A stretch of 64,000 nt of DNA from Phycisphaeraceae bacterium (GTDB lineage Bacteria; Planctomycetota; Phycisphaerae; Phycisphaerales; UBA1924), in NCBI GenBank assembly GCA_019636555.1, contig JAHBXH010000001.1, forward strand, positions 3,722,673-3,786,672, read 5' to 3'. The position numbers were made by a program, and so were the translations under genes. The notes beneath the pieces were generated by a model. The model saw only the letters and a program-made list of their open reading frames with translations, was not told where the DNA came from and did not search any database. Positions 18,427 to 27,531 of this stretch are shown here, piece after piece (position 1 is the stretch's first letter; every line of letters begins with the position of its first letter).

Positions 18427-19695
18427 ATGCGTCCCCAACTTCTTGCAATCGCCACGATTCCCGTGCTCCTGACTTCTGTTGCGTTTGCCCAGCAGTACGC
18501 GCTCCGAATGCTCTATCCGTTGGGATCGCCGTACGACCAGACGTACGCGAGCGGCCTTGATGCGGACGGCTACACCGTCGGAGGTTCTTCTTCCTCCACA
18601 GGCGCGGTCCCGCAAATCGGAATCGTGCGGAGCGCGGACGGATTCCACCGCCAGATGGGTTCGCTCGCGCCGTGCCTGCCCTACGGCGGCAGCGGGCTCA
18701 ACGACGTGAGCCCGGGCGGACGAATCGCGGGCAGCACTTCGTCTGTTTGTGGCGGCTATTCGCTCGCTGCTTCGGGCTCCGTCTTGGATCCATCCGGATA
18801 TGTCACGTATCCCCCGCTCCCCGGTGGCGGTGACTGTGCCGCCTCTGGCGCAGCCGATGACTGCGTCGTCGGATGGAGCAACCGCACGACAGGTTGCGGA
18901 GGTTTTCTGTGCATCCAGACAACCGCACGCGCGATGAAGTGGTATTCCGACGCCACGGCGGTCGAGCTTCCGATCTCCAACTTCGTGGTCGCGATCGCAA
19001 ACGGCGTCAACGGCTCGGGTGTCGTGGTCGGTCGGGCGTACACCGCCGAGAATTCCGACAGCGCCGTCGCGGTCCGCTGGGACACCGATGCTTCACTTCC
19101 AGTCACGCTCCCGGCGCTCGACGGAACCTATGGCGACGCCTTGAAAATCTCGGATGCCGGTGTCGTTGTCGGTCAATCCGCACTCGGCGCGGAGCGTCAC
19201 GCGACACGATGGGTCGGCACGACGGCGCAGGATCTCGGTGCGCTCCCGGGCCACACCTTCGGCATCGCGTACGACATCGACGATTCGCGTGGAATCGTCG
19301 GATATTCCAAGCTCGACGCCGATTCGACCGAATCAACCGCCGTGCTCTGGCGTGACGGACAGATCATCGACCTCAACTCACTCGTCTCACACGCGGGAGG
19401 CGTTGTGCTGACGAGCGCCAACGGAATCAATTCGAGAGGTTGGATCGCCGCGAACGGAATTGTTGATGGGAAGCTGCGAGGATTTGTCCTCACACCTTGC
19501 CCGGCCGACCTCAACAACGACGGGTTCGTCGAAGACGCCGACTTCTCCATCTTCATTGTTGCCTACAACATTCTCGACTGCGCAGATCCCGCAATGCCCG
19601 CGGGCTGCCCGGCCGACTTGAACAACGACAATTTGGTGGATGACGCCGACTTCGTCGTCTTCGTTGCCGCGTACAACGCGCTGCTCTGCCCATGA
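18427..19695 (+). CDS. Secreted HAF-repeat-like protein with GC-type dockerin tail
   Basis: 422 residues with a signal peptide (MRPQLLAIATIPVLL...AFAQ). The body repeats units of the type 'GIN..G.VVG....A..W.....LG.L'. Examples are ANGVNGSGVVVGRAY, ISDAGVVVGQS, YDIDDSRGIVGYS and NGINSRGWIAA. This resembles extracellular HAF-type repeats that probably fold as a beta-propeller or beta-solenoid. Its function is unknown. The tail from about residue 355 has two loops, DLNNDGFVEDADFSIF and DLNNDNLVDDADFVVF, with four flanking cysteines. An AGGTCCC-like sequence lies ahead of the ATG. It is spaced 86 bp from the GH15 gene and 67 bp from the next, so co-transcription is likely. Confidence 0.8.
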   Translation: MRPQLLAIATIPVLLTSVAFAQQYALRMLYPLGSPYDQTYASGLDADGYTVGGSSSSTGAVPQIGIVRSADGFHRQMGSLAPCLPYGGSGLNDVSPGGRIAGSTSSVCGGYSLAASGSVLDPSGYVTYPPLPGGGDCAASGAADDCVVGWSNRTTGCGGFLCIQTTARAMKWYSDATAVELPISNFVVAIANGVNGSGVVVGRAYTAENSDSAVAVRWDTDASLPVTLPALDGTYGDALKISDAGVVVGQSALGAERHATRWVGTTAQDLGALPGHTFGIAYDIDDSRGIVGYSKLDADSTESTAVLWRDGQIIDLNSLVSHAGGVVLTSANGINSRGWIAANGIVDGKLRGFVLTPCPADLNNDGFVEDADFSIFIVAYNILDCADPAMPAGCPADLNNDNLVDDADFVVFVAAYNALLCP

Positions 19696-19702
19696 GAGCG
19701 TT

Positions 19703-19741
19703 CTCCGGCAGCGGGTTGACAAGGTCGGTATCCTGCCGGAG
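19703..19741 (+). promoter_or_regulatory. Leader hairpin ahead of the interrupted dockerin gene
   Basis: CTCCGGCAG (19703-19711) pairs perfectly with CTGCCGGAG (19733-19741) around a 21-nt loop. There is no T-run after it, so it is not a standard terminator. It could be an mRNA 3'-end stabiliser of the preceding gene or a leader structure of the next. Confidence 0.35.
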
Positions 19742-19762
19742 TAGTCCGCCCAGGGGGAACAC

Positions 19763-20664
19763 ATGCGAAGCAACTCGATTACGACCTTTTCGGTCACGCT
19801 CGGATTGACAGGAATTTCCTCGCTCGCATTCGGCGTCAACATCCCGATCGTGAATGGTGGTTTCGAAATTCCAGCGCTAGCAGGCTGTTGAAATTCTGAT
19901 TGTGCCTACTGCGCCGACGCATTGCAGACAACTTTCTGGCCCTCAGACCCGGGTCGCGAGGGTAGATGGCGGTTCGAAATTGCGACTGGTTGGAGTTTTT
20001 CAACAGCCTGCTCGCGCCCGGTCAGTACACAATCAACAGCGTCCCCCACTGGATTCCCGCTTCGCCCGACCAGCAGATGGGCGTCTGGAATCAACTTTCG
20101 GGCTCGCCTTATGTCGCCGGTCAGTACGAAGGCGCTCAGATCGGCTACCTGACAACCGGCATGCTGGAGAAACGCCCACCAGCGACCGTCAAGGGCCAGA
20201 GCGACTGGGTGCTCCGCTGGCGCGCTGGAAACCGGCCCGGCTTCACCGGCGGACTCCGCGTTCGCTTCTATGCAGGCAACCAGCTCTTGGCCGAACACGT
20301 CGAGTCCGGCGCAACCATTCCCGCCGCGGGAATGTTCGCCGAGAGATCGCTGCCCTTCACGATTCCTGCGGGCAGCCCCGCGATCGGATACCAGGTGCGG
20401 TTCACGATCGAAGTCGGATTCGGCTTCCAGGCCAACTTCGACGACTTCAGGCGCGAATCCACCGACCCCGGCCCGGGCTGTACCGCCGACTTGAACTTCG
20501 ACAACGCGGTCACCGACGAAGATTTCCAATTCTTCGTCGAGCGCTACAACGAACTGATCGCACGCCCCGACGGCGGCGGCGACCTGAACTTTGATTTCCT
20601 CGTCGATGACTCGGACTTCCAGCTCTTTGTGGTCCAGTACAACACCCTCGAATGCCCGGAGTAA
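19763..20664 (+). pseudogene. Secreted dockerin-tail protein gene interrupted by a 134-bp insertion
   Basis: The ATG at 19763 begins a signal peptide (MRSNSITTFSVTLGLTG...AFG) and NIPIVNGGFEIPAL. Translation then meets a TGA inside an inserted element (19879-20012). Removing those 134 bp joins GCG-CT to C-GCG-CCC and restores one frame of 255 residues: NGGFEIPAL followed by APGQYTINSVPHW, then a beta-sandwich like domain and a dockerin tail (DLNFDNAVTDEDFQFF, DLNFDFLVDDSDFQLF). The 'NGGFE.P' start resembles secreted PEP-CTERM-style beta-sandwich proteins. As it stands, only a 42-residue peptide is made from the proper start. A downstream restart at 19966 would lack a signal peptide. The insertion looks recent, because the rest of the frame is intact. 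Confidence 0.85.
19879..20012. mobile_element. MITE-like element with 15-bp perfect terminal inverted repeats
   Basis: The ends are AGCAGGCTGTTGAAA (19879-19893) and its exact reverse complement TTTCAACAGCCTGCT (19998-20012). The 134-bp element has no coding capacity. It interrupts a dockerin-tail gene, and deleting it restores the reading frame exactly. Any target duplication is only 2-3 bp (CT or GCT) and is ambiguous because it overlaps the repeat ends. TIRs of this flavour (GGCTGTTGAAAAA) are, to my recollection, found on DDE-transposase insertion sequences, so mobilisation in trans is likely. No second copy is in the window. Confidence 0.8.
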
Positions 20665-20936
20665 CTCCGCGATTCGAAATGCGCATCACGACCGCAAAGG
20701 CAGTGCGCTTCGCCGTTCCGGATAACACATTCCCGCCTCCGTTTTCTCCGGCGCGCTCGGCATTTTCCCCGTCGCGGACCCATGTAACGCACACGCTTGC
20801 GATGAAACTGCACGACTTCGGCGAATTACCCGCGAGACTCCTTGCGGTTCGTCACCGATTGTGCAACCTTGAATAGATGAGTTCATCGTCCGGTGCGCAA
20901 CAGCGCAAGGTCCGAAGAACATTTCTCCATTTGCTC

Positions 20937-20978
20937 ACGCCGATGCACGCACTCGCGCCCATCGGCGTTTTTCTTTTT
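20937..20978 (+). terminator. Intrinsic terminator between the split dockerin gene and GH81
   Basis: ACGCCGATG (20937-20945) pairs with CATCGGCGT (20960-20968) and is followed by TTTTCTTTTT. It lies 273 nt after the preceding stop and 72 nt before the GH81 start. It may end a long 3' UTR, a small RNA, or a GH81 leader. The rest of 20665-21049 shows nothing recognisable. Confidence 0.75.
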
Positions 20979-21049
20979 GATTCGGAACGATGATTGTCTT
21001 CGCGACCTTCGTCGCGATCGAACAGCCCGGTGGGTAAGGAATCTCGAAA

Positions 21050-23953
21050 ATGCTTCGCCCCAGTTTCGTCATCGCACTGTCACTTGCTTCGCCGCTCTCG
21101 CTCGCTCAACCGATCACCCCCGCGGGTTCGGGTAGCTACTACGACGGCGTTCCGTCCGGCTACGCGGTACCGACCAACGGCGACGGCGCGCCCTGCCTGC
21201 CCCGCCTCGCTCCGGGCTTCACCGGTCCGGTCCCCACCAACGAATGGTGGTCGAGCCTCGTCTATCCGCGCCACGGGGGTGACAACTGGGGGCAGAACAT
21301 GCACCCCCACCCGCTCTCGGCCAGGCCCGCCTCCGACGGCATGCGCATCGGCTACGTCCCCTCGGCCTCCGTCGCTTCCAATTTCTATTCGTATGACTTC
21401 AGCGGCTCGCGCGTCGCGCTCGCACTCTCGGTCGACGGGCTCGACTCGCCCGATTGCCGCCTCGCTGCTGCGGGAGACTGGACCGTCACCGCCCGCTTCG
21501 CCGACGCGACCCGCTCGCTCGAAGTCACCATGGGCCACGGCATGCCCTTCGCCTATTGCAAAGTCACGGGCGGCAACGCCCGCGTGATCTTCCGCACGAG
21601 CACCACCGTCTTCGCCAATCGGGGCAACATCATCGGCATCACCGCGGGTGGCGTTTCGTACGCGCTCTGTGCGCCAGCCGGCGCCGCCTGGACCATTTCA
21701 GGCTCGGGCGCGATCTCCAGCCTCGCCGGCAAGGATTACTACTCGGTCGCCGTCCTGCCCGACGCCAGCACCGCTTCGCTCGACCTCGCGGAGCAGCACG
21801 CCTTCGTCTTCATCACCGGCAGCGAAGTCTCCTGGAACTACAACCAAGCGACTTCGGCCATCGACACAACGTTTGTTTTCCAGACGGAGGTCAAGGAAGG
21901 CGCCCAAACGCAGCCCCTGATCGCGCTCTACCGCCACCAGTGGATCAACAGCGCCCAGCCGACCGTCGGCGGCACGTTCAACACCTCCCGAGGCAGCATG
22001 AAGCAGGCCGCGGCCTCGTCCTTTGTCTGCTCGTTCCCCTATCGCGGAATCCTGCCCCGCCTGCCCCTCGCAACCGGCCTGAACCAGACGCAGCTCTACA
22101 GCCTTGTCAATCAGGCCTATCAGGCGACAAGCCTCAACACCGCGGGCGACACCTATTACAGCGGCAAGTCGTACGGGCGCGTCGCGCAGCTCCTCTACAT
22201 CGCCGACGCGGTCGGCCACACCGCTGCCAAGACGCGCTTCCTCGATTTTCTCAAGGCCGAACTCGCGGACTGGTTCACCGCCGGCGTCACCAGCAATCCG
22301 AACAACAGCAGCGCGTTCAACCCAATCCAGGCCGAAGACTTCACGGACGGCTCGGGCGTCGCCGTCGGCGACATCGAAGGCGGGAAAGCGCTCATCGACA
22401 TGAGCGGCACCGACTGGTTCAAGCTCTCCGCCGTCGATTTCGGATCCGGCGATCCCAACGGGATGACCATCCGCTACGCCTCCGACATCCCCGGCAGCGG
22501 GCTCCTTCAAGTCCGCGTCGATGCGATCGATGGACCGCTGCTCTCCGATGCCGGAATCGGCAACACCGGCGGCATCAACGCCTGGACCACGATCAACCTC
22601 AATGTCCAGGGCGCGGGCGTCAGCGCACTGGCGGCCAACAACCGCGTCCACGACCTCTACATCTCCTGCAACACGCCTTATCCGGGCGAGCTCATCCGCA
22701 TCGATTGGCTCAAGTTCAACCTCGCCGGCAGCAGCGGTGGCAGCGATTCCCGCAATTTTTATTACCACTCTGCGTGGTCCACGCTCCTCGGAAACCCCGG
22801 CTCGTTCAACCTCGCGCAGGAAATGAACGACCACAACTTCCACTACGGCTACTTCATCATGGCCGCCGCGGCGATCGCGCAGTTCGATCCCGCATGGGCA
22901 TCCGCCTACGGCCCGATGGTCGAAATGCTCATCCGCGACGCGAGCAACTGGGAACGCGCCGACACCCGCTTTCCGTTCCTCCGCGGGTTCGATCCATACG
23001 CGAGCCACTCATGGGCCTCGGGCCATGCCGCATTCGCCGCGGGCAACAACCAGGAATCGTCGTCCGAGTCGATGAACTTCGCCGCCGCCGTCGCCCTCTG
23101 GGGCGCCGCGACCGGCAACACCGCCATCCGCGACATGGGCATGTTCCTGCACGCCGCGGAAGAGGCCGCGATCCAGCAGTACTGGTTCAACGCCGACGAC
23201 GCCGCGATGCCCCCGTCTTTCACCAAGCCCATCGCCGGCATCGTCTGGGGCGATGGTGTCGCATACGGCACGTGGTGGACCGGCGACCCCGCGCAGATCC
23301 ACGGCATCAACTTCCTGCCCGTCACGCCCGCGTCGCTCTACCTCGGCCACCATCGCCAGGGAATGCTCGACAACTGGAGCCTGCTGATGGCACAGACGAA
23401 CAACAACCCCTCGTCGTGGCACAGCATCCTCTGGTCCGCGCTTGCGACGGCGAACCCGACGCAGGCCGCGAACCTGGCGAACGGCAATCCGAACTTCCCG
23501 CTCGAAGACGGCGACTCCCGCGCCCGCGCGTACCAGTGGATCCACACACTCAATATCTACGGCGCGGTCGACGCCTCGATCTCCGCCGACGTCCCCCACT
23601 ACGCGGTCTTCGAAAAGAGCGGCATCCGAACGTACGTCGCGTGGAACCCCGGCGATCACACCATCGGCGTGCACTTCAGCGACGGCTTCGTTCTCTGCGT
23701 TCCTTCCGGCGCCACCGCAGTGGGGAAAACCGGCGACGCTCCAGGGGTCTGCGGGTGTTCCGGCGACCTAAACGACGACAATCTAGTCGACGATGCCGAT
23801 TTCGTCGTTTTTGCCGCCGCCTATAACCTGCTCGATTGCGCCGACCCCGAGATGCCCGCCGGCTGCCCGGCCGACCTGAATACCGATTCGCAGGTCGACG
23901 ACGCCGATTTCGTCATGTTTGTGGCGGCATACAACTTACTGATTTGCCCATGA
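21050..23953 (+). CDS. Secreted GH81 endo-beta-1,3-glucanase with internal CBM6-like module and dockerin tail
   Basis: 967 residues, with AAGGA 8 nt before the ATG and a signal peptide (MLRPSFVIALSLASPLSLAQ). The N-terminal GH81 sandwich begins PTNEWWSSLVYPRHGG. The catalytic barrel shows NDHNFHYGYF with Asp594, then HSWASGHAAF and NQESSSES with Glu669 and Glu673. The Asp to Glu distance and the E-x3-E spacing match GH81 catalytic residues. A module of about 134 residues (425-558: IQAEDF...IDWLKFNL) resembles carbohydrate-binding module 6 and sits inside the barrel, before NFYYHSAWSTLLG. The tail carries two Ca loops (DLNDDNLVDDADF, DLNTDSQVDDADF). The enzyme cleaves beta-1,3-glucans such as laminarin, callose or curdlan outside the cell. 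Confidence 0.92.
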   Translation: MLRPSFVIALSLASPLSLAQPITPAGSGSYYDGVPSGYAVPTNGDGAPCLPRLAPGFTGPVPTNEWWSSLVYPRHGGDNWGQNMHPHPLSARPASDGMRIGYVPSASVASNFYSYDFSGSRVALALSVDGLDSPDCRLAAAGDWTVTARFADATRSLEVTMGHGMPFAYCKVTGGNARVIFRTSTTVFANRGNIIGITAGGVSYALCAPAGAAWTISGSGAISSLAGKDYYSVAVLPDASTASLDLAEQHAFVFITGSEVSWNYNQATSAIDTTFVFQTEVKEGAQTQPLIALYRHQWINSAQPTVGGTFNTSRGSMKQAAASSFVCSFPYRGILPRLPLATGLNQTQLYSLVNQAYQATSLNTAGDTYYSGKSYGRVAQLLYIADAVGHTAAKTRFLDFLKAELADWFTAGVTSNPNNSSAFNPIQAEDFTDGSGVAVGDIEGGKALIDMSGTDWFKLSAVDFGSGDPNGMTIRYASDIPGSGLLQVRVDAIDGPLLSDAGIGNTGGINAWTTINLNVQGAGVSALAANNRVHDLYISCNTPYPGELIRIDWLKFNLAGSSGGSDSRNFYYHSAWSTLLGNPGSFNLAQEMNDHNFHYGYFIMAAAAIAQFDPAWASAYGPMVEMLIRDASNWERADTRFPFLRGFDPYASHSWASGHAAFAAGNNQESSSESMNFAAAVALWGAATGNTAIRDMGMFLHAAEEAAIQQYWFNADDAAMPPSFTKPIAGIVWGDGVAYGTWWTGDPAQIHGINFLPVTPASLYLGHHRQGMLDNWSLLMAQTNNNPSSWHSILWSALATANPTQAANLANGNPNFPLEDGDSRARAYQWIHTLNIYGAVDASISADVPHYAVFEKSGIRTYVAWNPGDHTIGVHFSDGFVLCVPSGATAVGKTGDAPGVCGCSGDLNDDNLVDDADFVVFAAAYNLLDCADPEMPAGCPADLNTDSQVDDADFVMFVAAYNLLICP

Positions 23954-24111
23954 TCCTCGAATTCCGAGCCCGGTCTCGCCATTTTGCGCGGATTGATGTG
24001 CCAGATTTCACTTGGAATTCTGCCTCCCGCCTACTAGTTTGAGTGCGCGTGCGGTGCGGTTGGTGGAGGGACACCGATCGTCATTTCCGCCATTCTTTGC
24101 GGGAAGTGGCC

Positions 24112-27100
24112 ATGCCTTCAAAATTAGCTTTTGTGTCGCCTCTGGCGCTGGTGCTCTGCGCGGGTTCTTGCTTGGGCCAGGTTGTGACCTGGGATGGAGC
24201 TGCCGGACCGAATTGGTTCGATTTCTTCCAGAGCGGCAACTGCCCCAACACCCAATTGCAGTACTTCAACGGCTTCGGCCAGGTCGGGTGCGGCGGCCCG
24301 ATCTTCCCCGGCGGATCGAACTTCGTGGTGGTGAACATCGCCGCAGGACCCAACATCAACGGCGACGTCACGGTCAGCGGCATTTCGAACGGCGGAAGCA
24401 GTACCACGACATGGTCCGGCGGGAACGTGAATTTCGGCAACGGCGTCGGCCAGGGTCTCTCGAACTCGGGAACCTTTCTTCTCAATCCAGGTGGCGATCG
24501 GAGCGTCTTCTCCAGCGTCATCGACAACACGGGCACGTTCGAGCACGCCTATCCCGGAACTCTTTACTTCCAGACACTGGCGTTCAACAACACCGGCTTG
24601 ACCACCTGGCACGGGGGAACCTGGCTCAACTACACGGGAACGAATTCCGTCAGTAACTCCGGAGAGATCGACAAGGTATCGGCCGACCCCTTCACAAACA
24701 CCGTCGCGATGCAGCAGAACGGCGTGCTGGATGTGCAGGCGGGCACTCTGAATCTGCAGAGCAACAACTTCACCTTTGGAAACGCATCGTCCACGATCGT
24801 CCGCACCGGCGCGACCCTGAGCCTGCAGAGCCTCTCGTCTTCGGGCAAGCTCAACGGTTCGGTCGTGAATACCGGGGTACTCCGACTCAGCGGCGATCTG
24901 GCCCAATCGGGCAACCTGACCACCAACGTGTTCGGCGGGAACGGCTTCTCCTGGGTGTCGGGCAACTGGAACGCCGCGGGCAACACGCTCACCAACACCG
25001 GCCTTTTCACCCTGTCTAGCCCCGGCGATTGCAGCTTCTATAGCGGCACGCTCGTCAACTCCAACGCATTCGTCGCTACCGCGCCCTCCACCCTCTACTT
25101 CCAGACGCTCGCGTTCGTGAACAACAGCAATCTGCAGCTCTACCGGGGCTCGTGGGTCAACTACACCGGCACAAACTCGTTGACCAACAACGGCACAATG
25201 ACCAAGTTCGGCCCCGACACGTTCTACACCAGCGTCCCCGCAACGCTCGCCGGAACCGTCGCGATCAACCAAGGCGCCGTCCAGTTCAACGGAACGACCG
25301 TGAATTTCCAGAATCCCACCACCACACTGGGGGCGGGCACCCTGCTTTCTTTCTCAAACTCCACGATCCAGGGAACATTCGGGCCCTCGCTCGGCTCCGG
25401 CGCCGCGGTCGAGATGGTCACAAACACCTATCAATCCGGCAATCTGACGGTGAACGCATCCGGATCGACAGGCTTCTCCTGGCCCTCAGGCGACTGGCAG
25501 AGCAACGGCTTTGTTCTCACGAATCAGGGCCTCTTTTCGATCCTGCAGATCGGCGACCGCAGCCTCTATTTCTCGACTTTCAACAACAGCGGCACTCTTT
25601 TATACAACACCCAGAGCATCCTCTACTTCCAGACCGCCGCGTACTCCAACACCGGCACGACCGAATGGCGCAACGGCACCTGGTACAACTACACCGGCAC
25701 AAATTCGCTGGCGAGTTCCGGCACGCTCAAGAAGACGACCGCCGACCAGTTCAACCTGAACGTCCCTTCCACGATCTCCGGCCCCCTGCAGGTGCAGGCC
25801 GGAACACTCCGCTGCTTCGGCGCGCCCCTGAATTTCACTCCGTCTTCCAGCGTGACCGTCTCGTCCGGCGCAACGCTGGCGATCGAAAACTGCACGCTCC
25901 AGGGCAAGCTCTCGGCGTCCGCCAGCGGCGGATCCGCCGTCATGTACGGAGGCACATTCCTCTCGGCGCCCTTCACGAGCAACGTCTCCGGCGCACCCGG
26001 CCTGAATTACGCGGGAGGCGAACTCTCGCTCAATGCCAACACCTTTACCAATACCAATCTCTTCACGCTCTCCGCCGACACCGACCGCAGCATCTACGCC
26101 GGCGCTTTCGCCAATTTCGGTACGTTCGATGCTTCTTCCGCCGGCACCCTCTATTTCCAGACGCTCGCGTTCTCCAACTCCGGCACGCTCCGCCTCCACA
26201 AGGGCACGTGGCACAACTACACCGGGACAAATTCGCTCGCGAACTCCGGGACGATGGAAAAAATCGATGCCACGTCATGGACCTGCTCGGTACCGTTTGC
26301 GCAATCGGGTGTGTTCCACGTAAAAGCCGGATCGGCCACCTTCCAGAACGCGACCATCATGCCCAGCGGCGCATCGTTCACGGACACGCTCTTCGGCTCC
26401 TCGCTGGTTTTCAATAGCTGCTCGTTCAAGGGCAATTTCCCGGGCGCTTCCGGCGGCCCCGGTTCCATCGCGATGAACACGTTCGGGCTCTCCGATGACT
26501 TCACATCCAACATCGCCGGCGACGGATTTCTCTGGGCTTCCGGCGAAGGCAGCTTCAACGACCGCACGCTCACCAACGCCGGCATCTTCTCGATCGCCAG
26601 CGGCGATCGGAGCGCCTACTCCGGCACGCTCCTCAACTCCGGCACGCTCAATCTCGCCGTCAGCACCTTTTACTTCCAAGCCTTCACGCTCAATAACCAG
26701 GGCGCCGCCAACTGGTCCAGCGGCACATTCGTGAACTACACCGGCTCCAACTCCATCATCAACACGGGTACGTTCGCAAAGACCGGCCCCGCGACCGTTT
26801 CCTCCTCGGTTCCGATCGCCAACAGCGGCGTCTTCGCACTCGACGCCGGCGTTGCCAACGTCTCGACCTTCACCCAGAACCCCGGCGCCACCATCCGCAC
26901 CACGATCTCGAGCGCTTCCGACGCGGGACGCCTCAACATCTCCACTCCCGTTGCACTCCAAGGCAATCTCGCCGTCTACTTCGATCCATTCTTCGCCCCT
27001 TCCGTGGGTCAAAGCTGGACCGTGCTCACCTCTCCGACCCTCAACGGAACCTTTACCAACATCGTGCCGGTCGCGTTTCCCGCCGGCCGCCAGATTGCAG

Positions 27101-27360
27101 TCACCTACGTCCCCATCGGCGCTCCGACCCAGGTCGTCATCACGGTGCTCGCGTCGGGCTGCGTCGCCGACTTCAATCACGACGGTGTGGTGGACGACGC
27201 CGACTTCGTAATCTTCGTTCCCGCGTACAACATCCTCGATTGCAACGATCCGTCCATGCCCGCCGGATGCCCCGCCGACCTCAACGGCGACGGCTTCGTG
27301 GACGACACAGACTTCCAGCTCTTCGTCTACGCGTACGACATCCTGCTCTGCCCGGAATGA
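24112..27360 (+). CDS. Large secreted repeat protein (five ~176-residue repeats) with dockerin tail
   Basis: 1082 residues from the ATG at 24112, preceded by GGGAAG. A signal peptide ends near CLGQ. The body contains five copies of a unit whose core is LYFQTLAF..(S/N)(T/S)G....W..GTW.NYTGTNS(L/V)..SGT. The YFQ codons fall at 24565, 25096, 25624, 26152 and 26671, giving a period of 173-177 residues. It is rich in Asn, Gly, Ser and Thr and probably folds as a beta-helix, like autotransporter passengers. No enzyme motif is visible. The tail has DFNHDGVVDDADFVIF and DLNGDGFVDDTDFQLF with cysteines. It may be an adhesive or scaffold-like surface protein. It is followed by a terminator. Confidence 0.8.
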   Translation: MPSKLAFVSPLALVLCAGSCLGQVVTWDGAAGPNWFDFFQSGNCPNTQLQYFNGFGQVGCGGPIFPGGSNFVVVNIAAGPNINGDVTVSGISNGGSSTTTWSGGNVNFGNGVGQGLSNSGTFLLNPGGDRSVFSSVIDNTGTFEHAYPGTLYFQTLAFNNTGLTTWHGGTWLNYTGTNSVSNSGEIDKVSADPFTNTVAMQQNGVLDVQAGTLNLQSNNFTFGNASSTIVRTGATLSLQSLSSSGKLNGSVVNTGVLRLSGDLAQSGNLTTNVFGGNGFSWVSGNWNAAGNTLTNTGLFTLSSPGDCSFYSGTLVNSNAFVATAPSTLYFQTLAFVNNSNLQLYRGSWVNYTGTNSLTNNGTMTKFGPDTFYTSVPATLAGTVAINQGAVQFNGTTVNFQNPTTTLGAGTLLSFSNSTIQGTFGPSLGSGAAVEMVTNTYQSGNLTVNASGSTGFSWPSGDWQSNGFVLTNQGLFSILQIGDRSLYFSTFNNSGTLLYNTQSILYFQTAAYSNTGTTEWRNGTWYNYTGTNSLASSGTLKKTTADQFNLNVPSTISGPLQVQAGTLRCFGAPLNFTPSSSVTVSSGATLAIENCTLQGKLSASASGGSAVMYGGTFLSAPFTSNVSGAPGLNYAGGELSLNANTFTNTNLFTLSADTDRSIYAGAFANFGTFDASSAGTLYFQTLAFSNSGTLRLHKGTWHNYTGTNSLANSGTMEKIDATSWTCSVPFAQSGVFHVKAGSATFQNATIMPSGASFTDTLFGSSLVFNSCSFKGNFPGASGGPGSIAMNTFGLSDDFTSNIAGDGFLWASGEGSFNDRTLTNAGIFSIASGDRSAYSGTLLNSGTLNLAVSTFYFQAFTLNNQGAANWSSGTFVNYTGSNSIINTGTFAKTGPATVSSSVPIANSGVFALDAGVANVSTFTQNPGATIRTTISSASDAGRLNISTPVALQGNLAVYFDPFFAPSVGQSWTVLTSPTLNGTFTNIVPVAFPAGRQIAVTYVPIGAPTQVVITVLASGCVADFNHDGVVDDADFVIFVPAYNILDCNDPSMPAGCPADLNGDGFVDDTDFQLFVYAYDILLCPE

Positions 27361-27431
27361 AGCAATCAGTGAACATGCCCCAATAACTGGTTCTCGGACA
27401 TCATCTCCCTGGAACTCACCACACACACCCG

Positions 27432-27464
27432 CGGCGGCGCCCCATCAGCGCCGCCGTTTTCTTT
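27432..27464 (+). terminator. Intrinsic terminator after the 176-residue-repeat protein
   Basis: CGGCGGCGC (27432-27440) pairs with GCGCCGCCG (27448-27456), followed by TTTTCTTT. It lies 72 nt after the stop codon at 27360 and should separate this gene from the next. Confidence 0.85.
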
Positions 27465-27531
27465 CCCCCCTTTGCTTTCCCAAAGCCTGTGGCACACTGG
27501 TATGGGCTAGTGTCCGATCTTGAGGAGAGCA

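Noticed and set aside
19715..19736. TTGACA with TATCCT as promoter for the interrupted dockerin gene
   Set aside because: The spacing is only 7 bp, far from the 16-18 bp needed.
20665..20936. Small gene between the split dockerin gene and the terminator
   Set aside because: Only short frames without domain or ribosome site, for example a 24-residue peptide at 20802, so no gene is claimed.
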